From an uncultured Enterococcus sp. (lineage in GTDB: Bacteria > Bacillota > Bacilli > Lactobacillales > Enterococcaceae), in contig CAMJVA010000017.1 in the NCBI GenBank assembly GCA_946409145.1, forward strand, positions 1 to 13,420: a DNA stretch of 13,420 nt. Reading direction: 5' to 3'. The notes under the pieces were generated by a model. The model searched no databases, was not told the origin of the DNA, and saw only the letters and a program-made list of their open reading frames with translations. A program made the translations under genes and the position numbers. Below are positions 1 through 6,752 of the stretch, piece by piece. The stretch's first letter is position 1. Every line of letters starts with the position of its first letter.

Positions 1-11
1 TTTTTTCAATT

Positions 12-1586
12 TTATTTAGCGTAATCAACGGCTCTTGTTTCTCTAATTACCGTTACTTTAATGTGTCCAGGATAATCTAAATCATCCTCAATTTTCTTGC
101 GGATATTTCTTACTAAGCGAACCGCGTCTAAGTCAGAAATTTCTTCTGGTTTAACCATTACACGAACTTCGCGCCCTGCTTGAACCGCAAAACTTGATTC
201 AACACCTTTAAAGCCATTGGCGATATTTTCAAGGTTTTGAAGACGTTTAATATAATTTTCTAAAGATTCGCTTCGTGCTCCTGGTCGTGCGGCAGAAAGA
301 GCATCTGCTGCAGCTACTAATACTGCAATAATGCTAGTTGCTTCCACGTCTCCGTGGTGAGAGGCAATGGCATTAATCACTACTGGATTTTCTTTATACT
401 TCGCAGCAAGTTCTGCACCAATTTCTACGTGAGAACCTTCTACTTCATGATCTAGTGCTTTACCAATATCATGTAAAAGTCCTGCTCTTTTAGCTAATTG
501 AATATCTTCTCCTAGTTCTCCAGCTAAAGTTCCAGTTAGTTTTGCTACTTCAATACTGTGGTTTAAAACATTTTGGCCGTAACTTGTTCTAAAATGAAGA
601 CGACCTAAAATTTTAATTAAATCAGGATGTAAGGTATGGGCACCTACTTCAAAGGCAGCCGCCTCCCCGTATTCTCTAATTCTTTCATCCATTTCTTTAC
701 GAGATTTTTCTACCATTTCTTCAATGCGCGCTGGATGAATACGACCATCAGAAATTAATTTTTCCAAAGTCATGCGAGCAATTTCTCTTCTAATAGGATC
801 AAAACCTGATAAAACAACTGCTTCTGGGGTATCGTCAATAATTAAATCAATTCCCGTTAAAGTTTCTAGGGTTCGAATATTGCGACCTTCTCGGCCAATA
901 ATTCGTCCTTTCATTTCATCATTTGGTAATGTGACCACAGATACAGTAGTTTCTGTGACTTGATCTGCTGCAGTTCTTTGAATAGCTAAGGAAAGAAGGT
1001 TTTTAGCTTTACGATCCGCTTCTTCTTTAGCACGTTGTTCAGACTCTTTCACCATGACGGCTAGTTCATGATTTAATTCTTCTTCGGTGGTTTTCATAAT
1101 AATATCTTTGGCTTCATCTTTTGATAAAGCAGCCACACGTTGTAACTCTTGTTCTTGTTTGTCAATGAGAGTTGCTACTTCTTTTTCTCGCTCGTCAATT
1201 GTTTGTTGGCGAGAGCCGAGTCTTTCTTCTTTTTCTTCCAGTGAGGTTTCCCGTTTTTCAAGGGTGTCATCTTTTTTATCAAGAGTACGTTCTCTTTGTA
1301 ATAAGCGATTTTCTTGATTTTTAATTTCTGCTCTTCGTTCTTTCAACTCACTTTCAATTTCTGAACGATACAACTGGTTCTCTTCTTTTGCTTGGAGCAA
1401 AGCTTCTTTTTTCAAAGTCTCTGCATCTTTTTTAGCACTAGCTACAATGCCTTTTGCAGTATTATTTGCCCCAACAATTTCTTCATTGTGACGACTTAAT
1501 TCCTGCTTTTTTCCATAACTTATGCCAACTAGTACGCCAACAATCAATGCTACGATAGCGAGGAGACTGAGTAGAATTTCCATCAT
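12..1586 (-). CDS. rny: Ribonuclease Y
   Basis: Membrane-anchored endoribonuclease that initiates decay of many mRNAs in Firmicutes. Seen in the 524-residue product: a hydrophobic N-terminal anchor (about residues 4-22), a long charged Lys/Glu/Arg coiled coil (about 30-195), a KH RNA-binding domain with its GREG loop (231-234), and an HD phosphohydrolase domain with the metal-binding LLHDIGKA motif (His372, Asp373). Length and domain order are standard for the family. An in-frame upstream ATG at 1607 exists, but it would translate the ribosome binding site itself (GGAGGT at about 1593-1598) into Gly-Gly-Gly-Ser, so I choose the ATG at 1586, with a second ATG immediately after it. The gene appears to be transcribed alone from a near-consensus promoter about 100 nt upstream, and is divergent from the corA cluster. 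Its terminator is not visible in the 11 bases before the window edge. Identification is very secure. Confidence 0.97.
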   Translation of the reverse strand: MMEILLSLLAIVALIVGVLVGISYGKKQELSRHNEEIVGANNTAKGIVASAKKDAETLKKEALLQAKEENQLYRSEIESELKERRAEIKNQENRLLQRERTLDKKDDTLEKRETSLEEKEERLGSRQQTIDEREKEVATLIDKQEQELQRVAALSKDEAKDIIMKTTEEELNHELAVMVKESEQRAKEEADRKAKNLLSLAIQRTAADQVTETTVSVVTLPNDEMKGRIIGREGRNIRTLETLTGIDLIIDDTPEAVVLSGFDPIRREIARMTLEKLISDGRIHPARIEEMVEKSRKEMDERIREYGEAAAFEVGAHTLHPDLIKILGRLHFRTSYGQNVLNHSIEVAKLTGTLAGELGEDIQLAKRAGLLHDIGKALDHEVEGSHVEIGAELAAKYKENPVVINAIASHHGDVEATSIIAVLVAAADALSAARPGARSESLENYIKRLQNLENIANGFKGVESSFAVQAGREVRVMVKPEEISDLDAVRLVRNIRKKIEDDLDYPGHIKVTVIRETRAVDYAK

Positions 1587-1683
1587 TGATCCACCTCCTA
1601 CTATCATTTAATTATGTTCATGTTTTTTAAAAATTTTCATCTAATGTGTGATGAGATATAAAATGTGTAAAGTACACTCCTTT

Positions 1684-1712
1684 ATTTTAATGTTAATCAT
1701 AACCAGTGTCAA
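1684..1712 (-). promoter_or_regulatory. Sigma-A promoter of rny
   Basis: On the minus strand a perfect -35 box TTGACA (1707-1712) is followed after 17 nt by TAAAAT (1684-1689). Transcription should start near 1677, leaving a 5' untranslated region of about 90 nt before the rny start codon. The position and near-consensus boxes make this a confident call; the start site is inferred. Confidence 0.85.
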
Positions 1713-1774
1713 CTAGCAAAGGTCTTTGGCTCCTTTTAAAATAAAAGGCTTTCTTTTTAAATTTTTCGTTATTT

Positions 1775-1804
1775 TTGTCAGTATTTTTCCCCAAGTGTTA
1801 CAAT
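1775..1804 (+). promoter_or_regulatory. Sigma-A promoter of the corA cluster
   Basis: TTGTCA (1775-1780), an 18-nt spacer and TACAAT (1799-1804), preceded by TG at 1796-1797 as an extended -10. The predicted start near 1811 excludes the in-frame ATG at 1809 and supports the downstream ATG at 1830 as the corA start. The -35 boxes of this promoter and the divergent rny promoter are about 60 nt apart. Confidence 0.8.
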
Positions 1805-1829
1805 AAGAATGAGAAATGGAGGGGCCCTT

Positions 1830-2780
1830 ATGATAAAATATTTTGCCTTGGAAAATAGCGTCTTAAAAGAACAAGAACATTTCACCGAAAAGGTTCCTTG
1901 GATTTGTTTAGAACACCCAACTGTAGAAGAAATTAACTTCATTCAAAATAAATATACTTTTCCAAAAGACTATATTACGGCTGTTTTAGATGATACAGAA
2001 AATTCTCGTTTTGAAAAATTAAATCAAGAAACTTTTGCCAAAAGTGCCTTAATTCTTTTGCAATTTCCTTTAAATACCTTGTCACCCACTGGCTTTTTAC
2101 TAACAGAGACCTATCCTTTTTCCCTTATTTTAACTCCAGATAAAAAACTCATTACCGTTTCTAACTATGAGCCTCCTTTTGTGAAAAAGGTCTTGCAAAA
2201 AGAATTTCCTGAAAATGCTACTCTTTGGGATATTTTATTTCAACTGATTTGGGAACTCACTTTTGGGTTTAACGAACTTTTAGCCACGATGAAAAAAAAT
2301 GTCGCTACTTTGGAGAAAAAAATTCAAGTGGCTACTGAAAATGAACAACTTTACCAAATTATGGACATTCAAAAAAGTTTAATTTATTTCCAAGAAGCTA
2401 CTGTAGACAATCAACAAGTGTTGGAAAATTTTTATAAAAGTGATTTATTACAGTTATCGGAAAAACAACGGGGGCAACTTCACGATATTTTAGTAGAAAA
2501 TCGCCAAGCACTTATTTCTTCTCGCCTCCAGTTAAAATTAGTTGAGAAAATGAACGAAACTTTTTCTTCTATTGTGTCTAATAACTTAAATAATGTGATG
2601 AAAATTTTAACTAGTTTGACCATTGTTTTAACCATTCCCACCATTATTGGGGGTCTTTTTGGAATGAATGTGGCCTTACCTTTTGCCAATCGGCAAGATG
2701 CTTTTATTTTAATTTTTCTTGGTACGTTTATTTTATGTATTTTAGCTGTTTACTATTTGCGAAAAAATCGCTTTTTATAG
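1830..2780 (+). CDS. corA: CorA-family divalent metal (magnesium) transporter
   Basis: Membrane channel/transporter for Mg2+ and possibly other divalent cations (family knowledge; the substrate cannot be read from the sequence). The 316-residue product has the CorA layout: an acidic soluble N-terminal domain, a long helical region (about residues 130-255), then two C-terminal membrane helices (about 256-276 and 291-310). The signature G-M-N tripeptide (278-280, in the context LFGMNV) ends the first helix. The C-terminus is short and basic, as in the family. I start at ATG 1830 because GGAGGGG (1818-1824) sits at correct spacing before it, whereas the ATG at 1809 lies at or before the predicted transcript start. 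It is first in a four-gene plus-strand cluster; 68 nt with no terminator separate it from the phosphatase gene. Confidence 0.9.
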   Translation: MIKYFALENSVLKEQEHFTEKVPWICLEHPTVEEINFIQNKYTFPKDYITAVLDDTENSRFEKLNQETFAKSALILLQFPLNTLSPTGFLLTETYPFSLILTPDKKLITVSNYEPPFVKKVLQKEFPENATLWDILFQLIWELTFGFNELLATMKKNVATLEKKIQVATENEQLYQIMDIQKSLIYFQEATVDNQQVLENFYKSDLLQLSEKQRGQLHDILVENRQALISSRLQLKLVEKMNETFSSIVSNNLNNVMKILTSLTIVLTIPTIIGGLFGMNVALPFANRQDAFILIFLGTFILCILAVYYLRKNRFL

Positions 2781-2848
2781 ATTTACTTTTAAATGATCCC
2801 CAGGACTAGCACAGAAAAATATTTAAAAATAAGTTTTTGAGGTGACAT

Positions 2849-3688
2849 ATGGCAAAGGTAATTTTCTCTACAGATACTGGAATGATTTTTAATGAAGATT
2901 TTGTGTATGGCACAGACACCTTTGGTTTTTTAATTGACGGCGCTACTGGACTTTTTCCTGAAAAAATCACCCCAGGAAACACTGATGCGCAATTTTTCGC
3001 TCATGAACTTGGAAAAAAATTAATAGAAAACTCTTCCCCTTCTCTAAAAGATAAGCTGTTTCAAAGTGTCCATGAACTTTCTTTTTACTTTCCTCAAGAG
3101 AAAAAAGATTTCTTTCCTTCAGCAACCCTGGCTGCTTATGAAATAAAAAATGACACTTTGGAGATTTTTTACTTAGGGGATTCACCTATTTTAGTCTATA
3201 CTACCAATGGTGTGGAGATTTTTTCTGATAAACAGCTGGCCAAAAATGAGCAAAAAGCCATTTTTGAATTAAATAAAAATCTAGCCTTAGGGGATTCTTT
3301 AACCCAAGCGACAGAAAAATTAAAGCCACTGCTGAAAAAAAATCGGCAAACTAAAAATACTTCTGCTGGTTACTGGATAATGGATCCCACATCTCATTGG
3401 AAAGAACATTTAAATAGCAAAACTTTTCCATTGGAACAAGTGAAAGGTCTTATTTTAGCTAGTGATGGTTTTTATCGCTTAATGGATTTATTTCAAAAAA
3501 TACCTGTAAAAAGTGCTTTAGAAGAATTAAATACTTACGGGAAAATAATTCAAGCTCTAGATGAATTACGGGCATTAGAAAACGCCCCACAATCTGAGAG
3601 CCAATTTCCCCGTTTAAAAAAATCTGATGATGCTAGTGTTTTAGTAGCATTACTTAACTTTGGAGGAACCAATGAAAAAAACGAATAA
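2849..3688 (+). CDS. PP2C-like protein phosphatase
   Basis: Predicted metal-dependent Ser/Thr protein phosphatase of the PP2C/PPM type, cytoplasmic. In the 279-residue product the family's acidic metal-binding motifs occur in the right order: NED (15-17), DGATG (30-34, matching the usual DGxGG), GDS (110-112), SDG (205-207) and DDASV (260-264, in place of the usual DN). Overall identity to well-known PP2C enzymes such as PrpC/Stp looks low, so the target may differ from the usual PASTA-kinase partner, and no kinase gene is nearby. The start at ATG 2849 is supported by GAGGTG at 2839-2844. Its last 17 nt overlap the start of the next gene, suggesting translational coupling. Fold assignment is fairly confident; activity is inferred from the conserved acidic residues. 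Confidence 0.75.
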   Translation: MAKVIFSTDTGMIFNEDFVYGTDTFGFLIDGATGLFPEKITPGNTDAQFFAHELGKKLIENSSPSLKDKLFQSVHELSFYFPQEKKDFFPSATLAAYEIKNDTLEIFYLGDSPILVYTTNGVEIFSDKQLAKNEQKAIFELNKNLALGDSLTQATEKLKPLLKKNRQTKNTSAGYWIMDPTSHWKEHLNSKTFPLEQVKGLILASDGFYRLMDLFQKIPVKSALEELNTYGKIIQALDELRALENAPQSESQFPRLKKSDDASVLVALLNFGGTNEKNE

Positions 3689-4253
3689 ACAACTTAAAAA
3701 ATTACTAAAAAATGCCCCAAGCAAAAAAGAAACGAGCAAAGAAAAATTAAGTAGCAAAGAAGAATTACAACAACTCTTAAAAGCCGGAAATATTGACCTT
3801 GAAGTGGATAACACCCCTACAGAAGAAAAAGATTTTAATAATTACTTACCTATTTTAAAAGATCAATTCGGAAAAAATTTAATGCAGCGCCCTGTCCAGT
3901 GGGATGAAAGTATTTTAAAAAATTATGACCAAGATGATCAAAAACTTTTAACCATTGCCAAAGAAACAGGCTATGGTTATTTCCATGAAGAAGACAATGA
4001 AGAAAAATCAGTCATGTTAACGACCCCTTTTGGCATGCCTTATAATCTTTATGCCCAACCTACCCTCCTTGCCTTTTTCAAAAAATGGTTTTTAAAAGAT
4101 GAAACAGTCTATGAATATGTGAAAAATAATTTAGACGAAGATTTTCCTATTTACTTGAAACAATACCCTAGTGAAGTGTTGCAATATGTTTTAGAGTATG
4201 AAATGATTCAAAAATTCAAAGAAAACTTGAAAAAAGCTGGTTTAATTGCTTAA
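3672..4253 (+). CDS. Unrecognised 193-residue hypothetical protein
   Basis: I do not recognise this family. The product is cytoplasmic, with no signal peptide or membrane segment. The first 50 or so residues are Lys/Glu/Ser-rich and probably disordered. The rest (about 50-193) looks folded, with mixed acidic and aromatic residues and a helical C-terminus rich in Lys, Glu, Tyr and Phe. No catalytic motif or cysteine pattern is evident. The ATG at 3672 is preferred over an in-frame TTG at 3660, because GGAGG at 3662-3666 precedes the ATG at good spacing. The coding sequence begins inside the last codons of the PP2C-like gene (17-nt overlap), so the two are probably translated together and may act together. 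The DHH gene follows after 49 nt without a terminator. Confidence 0.85.
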   Translation: MKKTNKQLKKLLKNAPSKKETSKEKLSSKEELQQLLKAGNIDLEVDNTPTEEKDFNNYLPILKDQFGKNLMQRPVQWDESILKNYDQDDQKLLTIAKETGYGYFHEEDNEEKSVMLTTPFGMPYNLYAQPTLLAFFKKWFLKDETVYEYVKNNLDEDFPIYLKQYPSEVLQYVLEYEMIQKFKENLKKAGLIA

Positions 4254-4302
4254 ATTAAATAGCCTTTGTTTTTAATAAAATTTCAGAAAAGGAGGTCATA
4301 AA

Positions 4303-5337
4303 ATGACCGACAAAATTTTAGTAAAGCGATTTTCCCATACAGATTTAGACGGAGTAGGTTCCGCTTTATTATTGCCTCACATTTTAAAAAAATTACCTGA
4401 ATTCAAAGACGCTGAATATCTAGGAGTTACTTATTGCGAACCAGGAAACGATGGCACCATTGATCCAAATGTTTTAAAATTCCTCGAAGAAAATGAAGAA
4501 CCTGTCACACACATTTTCATTTCTGATATTTGCCCTAGTGAAGAAGTCATTGAAAAATTAAAAGACTACTGCAAAGAAAAAAATATTCAGTGGAAAATTT
4601 TTGACCATCATATTTCTTCTTCTGGAATGAACGCTCTTTTTCCAGAAAATAGTCGCATTTTTGTAGCCGATGAGACCACTGGCTTAAAACATTCTGGAAC
4701 TACCGTTATTTTTAAAGAACTTGTAGGAAAAATGCCCACAGAACTTTTTAATGACGAAACTTGGGGCAAATTAGCTCAAGTAGCTGATTGCATTCGCTGT
4801 TACGATTGCTGGGATTGGCAAGCAAACCCTGAAGCAAGTTATAAAGAAGAAGCCAAAGATTTTAATAATTTATTTTACTTTTTCAGTTTTGAAAAACGTC
4901 TTTCTTTAATGGAAGCAGTCATGGAAAATGGTTTAGCCTACTTAGACCAATATGAAGACATTATTTTAGCCATGAAAGAAAAAGAAGCAGATTATATTAA
5001 AGGAAAATTGAAGCATGCTAAATTTGCCAAATTAGACAATTTAACTTTTGCCTATACCTTTGGAGAACAATATCAATCCTCTTTAGGAAACGCTATGGCT
5101 CAACTAATTAACCCAGAAACTGAAGAAGTGGTTGATTTCAGTTTAGTGATTGTAGGTAACGGTGTTTCCCTTCGAGCAGTGAAAGACGATGTGGATTTAT
5201 CTTATATTGCCAAACGTTACTTTAACGGTGGCGGTCACCAAAAAGCTTCTGGAGGAAGTTTTTTCCGCCAAGAATTTTATATGTACGACAGTAAAACAGA
5301 ACAAGAAAGTCTTTTGTTAACAGCAACTAGCCGGTAA
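4303..5337 (+). CDS. DHH/DHHA1 family phosphoesterase
   Basis: Cytoplasmic metal-dependent phosphoesterase. Relatives cleave short oligonucleotides, pAp or cyclic dinucleotides, and the substrate here cannot be told. The 344-residue product has the DHH-domain motifs HTDLDG (His12, Asp14, Asp16), SDIC (Asp75), FDHH (Asp101-His102-His103) and ADC (Asp162), and a C-terminal DHHA1 domain with the GGGHQKASGG signature (309-318) that contacts substrate. There is no membrane segment or PAS/GGDEF domain, so it is not GdpP-like. A triple-cysteine cluster (Cys163, Cys166, Cys169) sits directly after the last metal-binding aspartate and is unusual. The ATG at 4303 is preceded by AAGGAGG near 4289-4295. 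It is the last gene of the corA cluster and is followed by a strong terminator. Confidence 0.88.
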   Translation: MTDKILVKRFSHTDLDGVGSALLLPHILKKLPEFKDAEYLGVTYCEPGNDGTIDPNVLKFLEENEEPVTHIFISDICPSEEVIEKLKDYCKEKNIQWKIFDHHISSSGMNALFPENSRIFVADETTGLKHSGTTVIFKELVGKMPTELFNDETWGKLAQVADCIRCYDCWDWQANPEASYKEEAKDFNNLFYFFSFEKRLSLMEAVMENGLAYLDQYEDIILAMKEKEADYIKGKLKHAKFAKLDNLTFAYTFGEQYQSSLGNAMAQLINPETEEVVDFSLVIVGNGVSLRAVKDDVDLSYIAKRYFNGGGHQKASGGSFFRQEFYMYDSKTEQESLLLTATSR

Positions 5338-5371
5338 CGAATTCTTTTGATCACTTATGCTTAAACTAAGG

Positions 5372-5404
5372 GCAAACTTCTCATTTTGAAGTTTGCTCTT
5401 TTTT
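5372..5404 (+). terminator. Rho-independent terminator of the corA-DHH cluster
   Basis: A perfect 9-bp stem (GCAAACTTC at 5372-5380 with GAAGTTTGC at 5388-5396), a 7-nt loop and a TCTTTTTT tail, 34 nt after the DHH stop codon. It separates this cluster from the next plus-strand gene. Confidence 0.9.
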
Positions 5405-5433
5405 AATTTATCCCAATAATTAAAGCAAATAAC

Positions 5434-5462
5434 CTGATAAATTTGTCAATTCCTCGTATAAT
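5434..5462 (+). promoter_or_regulatory. Putative sigma-A promoter of the HesB-like gene
   Basis: A perfect TATAAT (5457-5462) with CTGATA (5434-5439, four of six matches to the -35 consensus) 17 nt upstream. Transcription would begin around 5468-5470, so the mRNA leader would be only about 15 nt and would start at the ribosome binding site. Confidence 0.65.
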
Positions 5463-5483
5463 CAACAGAAGGAGTTGAGAGAA

Positions 5484-5822
5484 GTGATAATTCATTTAAC
5501 AAAAGAAGCCCAAGAAATGTTACCTAAAGGGCGAAAAACATTTATTTTAACAACTAATGATGGCTCTAATATTTTTTCTTCTAGTGAAGGCTGTTGTATG
5601 ATTGGAGATCGTTTCTTACTCGTCGCTACTAATAATATTCCTAGTACTTACACGGAAAAATTTACCCATGGCAACTTAACAATTTATTCCAGTCCTTATG
5701 ATTTAAATTTTTTATCTGGCAATTTAAAGATCGTCAAAAACCATTCAACAGGATTTTTAAATCTGCAAAATGAAAGTGGTCGTTTAGATGATAATTTAGA
5801 AATCAAAATCATCGAAAATTAG
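5484..5822 (+). CDS. Small HesB/IscA-like (Fe-S biosynthesis domain) protein
   Basis: The product of 112 residues resembles the short Firmicute branch of the HesB/IscA/YqkB fold (Fe-S_biosyn domain). Seen: an N-terminal segment like ITxxAQEML, an NDGSNxFSSSEG turn, and the segment CCMIGDRFLLV (Cys37, Cys38). The C-terminal Cys-x-Cys that binds Fe-S in true A-type carriers is absent, so an iron-sulfur carrier role is uncertain and this may be a structural relative only. A TTG at 5475 is in frame but directly abuts the GAAGGAG ribosome binding site (5468-5474). GTG at 5484 has about 9-nt spacing and gives a first residue matching family length, so I prefer it. The gene has its own promoter and converges on rpsD with a shared terminator. 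Confidence 0.75.
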   Translation: MIIHLTKEAQEMLPKGRKTFILTTNDGSNIFSSSEGCCMIGDRFLLVATNNIPSTYTEKFTHGNLTIYSSPYDLNFLSGNLKIVKNHSTGFLNLQNESGRLDDNLEIKIIEN

Positions 5823-5827
5823 ACCAC

Positions 5828-5861
5828 AAAAAAAACACTCCCAAAATGAGAGTGTTTTTTT
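5828..5861. terminator. Bidirectional terminator between the HesB-like gene and rpsD
   Basis: AAAAAACACTC (5830-5840) pairs perfectly with GAGTGTTTTTT (5850-5860) around a 9-nt loop. An A-run on the left and a T-run on the right let it terminate transcripts from both strands. It lies between two convergent genes. Confidence 0.9.
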
Positions 5862-5878
5862 GTAATAATTTTTTGAAA

Positions 5879-6490
5879 TTATAGTTTTTGGTTGTAGTAT
5901 TCAACAACGAAGGATTCGTCAATATCTTGAGATAATTCTTCACGCTCAGGGTAACGAGTTAAGCTACCTTCTAATTTATCAGCATCAAAGCTAACAAAGG
6001 CTAAACGACCTTTAGTTGCTTCTATAGCATCTTTAATAATATCAAGATTTTGTGATTTTTCGCGAACGGAAATAACTTGTCCAACTTCTACTTCGTAAGA
6101 AGGAATATCAACCCGTTTGCCATCTACAGTAATATGACCATGGTTTACTAATTGACGAGCTTGACGACGAGTAGTTGCAAGACCTAGACGGTAAACAACG
6201 TTATCTAAGCGGCGTTCTAATAAAACCATAAAGTTAGCACCGTGTTTGCCTTCTTTAATTTTAGAAGCTCTTACGAATAAGTTACGGAATTGACGTTCGT
6301 TTAAACCGTACATATGACGTAATTTTTGTTTTTCAGTTAATTGCAAACCGTATTCAGAGCTTTTATTACGGCTGTTTGGTCCGTGTTGTCCAGGAGCGTA
6401 AGGACGACGGCTTAATTCTTTCCCTGTTTCAGATAATGAAATACCTAAACGACGGGATTGTTTCCATGATGGTCCAGTATAACGTGACAT
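5879..6490 (-). CDS. rpsD: 30S ribosomal protein S4
   Basis: Primary 16S rRNA-binding protein that nucleates assembly of the small subunit body; in Bacillus subtilis S4 also represses its own synthesis through the mRNA leader. The 203-residue length and the start MSRYTGPSWKQSRRLG are typical. The N-terminal region lacks the four zinc-binding cysteines, so this is the zinc-independent (C-minus) form. The S4 RNA-binding domain (about 93-155) includes ERRLDNVVYRLG and RQARQLVNHGHI. ATG at 6490 is preceded by GGAGGAT (6496-6502). The gene stands alone, away from the alpha operon, as in other Firmicutes. It has a near-consensus promoter, a long structured leader, and a bidirectional terminator 18 nt after the stop. 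Confidence 0.98.
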   Translation of the reverse strand: MSRYTGPSWKQSRRLGISLSETGKELSRRPYAPGQHGPNSRNKSSEYGLQLTEKQKLRHMYGLNERQFRNLFVRASKIKEGKHGANFMVLLERRLDNVVYRLGLATTRRQARQLVNHGHITVDGKRVDIPSYEVEVGQVISVREKSQNLDIIKDAIEATKGRLAFVSFDADKLEGSLTRYPEREELSQDIDESFVVEYYNQKL

Positions 6491-6659
6491 GATTCATCCT
6501 CCAATAAATGTTTTTTGGAGTAAAATATGCGAATAAAAATTTCCTATCTGTGCAGTCAAGCCTTCAATCTTCACCTTTGCAGCCGCGGTTACACAATTGA
6601 ACCTAAAAGGCGCTTCACTGTTGACGAGATACTAATTTTCTGCTGCAGTATTTTACACA
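6491..6659 (-). promoter_or_regulatory. Structured rpsD mRNA leader (candidate S4 autoregulatory element)
   Basis: About 170 nt separate the predicted transcript start from the rpsD start codon. Visible pairings on the transcript: hairpin ATACT/AGTAT (6647-6651 with 6629-6633) whose loop contains TGCAGC (6642-6647), which can pair with GCTGCA (6578-6583) to make a pseudoknot; hairpin GGTT/AACC (6600-6603 with 6587-6590); an alternative stem of AGCGC (6610-6614) with GCGGCT (6581-6586) that competes with the pseudoknot; and CTCCAA (6515-6520) pairing with TTGGAG (6499-6504) over the Shine-Dalgarno. Known biology: S4 represses rpsD translation or expression in Bacillus via a pseudoknot-like leader. 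That this leader does the same is inference. Confidence 0.7.
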
Positions 6660-6665
6660 AAGTTC

Positions 6666-6694
6666 ATTCTAACAAGTTTTAAGACCTACGTCAA
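6666..6694 (-). promoter_or_regulatory. Sigma-A promoter of rpsD
   Basis: TTGACG (6689-6694), a 17-nt spacer and TAGAAT (6666-6671) on the minus strand. Predicted start near 6659. It lies only about 20 nt downstream of the yjeM terminator. Confidence 0.85.
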
Positions 6695-6712
6695 GAAAAC
6701 TTGAATTTTGCT

Positions 6713-6747
6713 AAAAAAACTGTGACCCAAAAAAGGCCACAGTTTTT
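6713..6747 (-). terminator. Terminator of yjeM
   Basis: A ten-base arm AAAAACTGTG (6715-6724) pairs with CACAGTTTTT (6738-6747), with two further C-G pairs beyond a mismatch. Read on the minus strand it ends in seven Ts, just after the yjeM stop codon. It is symmetric enough to work in both directions. Confidence 0.88.
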
Positions 6748-6752
6748 ACATA

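Noticed and set aside
772..1317. Plus-strand open frames opposite rny
   Set aside because: Shadows of the RNase Y coding sequence, with Ser/Arg-rich products and no initiation signals.
1732..1748. Hairpin CCTTTT/AAAAGG followed by T-rich sequence between rny and corA
   Set aside because: Only 6 weak base pairs, no gene ends into it on the plus strand, and it lies upstream of both divergent promoters. Probably chance in AT-rich DNA.
4278..4292. CodY-box-like 15-mer before the DHH gene
   Set aside because: Three mismatches to AATTTTCWGAAAATT, inside an apparent operon and merging into the ribosome binding site. Not distinguishable from AT-rich background.
6579..6600. T-box-like stretch (TAACCGCGG) in the rpsD leader
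   Set aside because: The required GGGTGG half of the T-box sequence and a following terminator/antiterminator are absent, and the downstream gene is ribosomal. The similarity is better explained by the pseudoknot arm.
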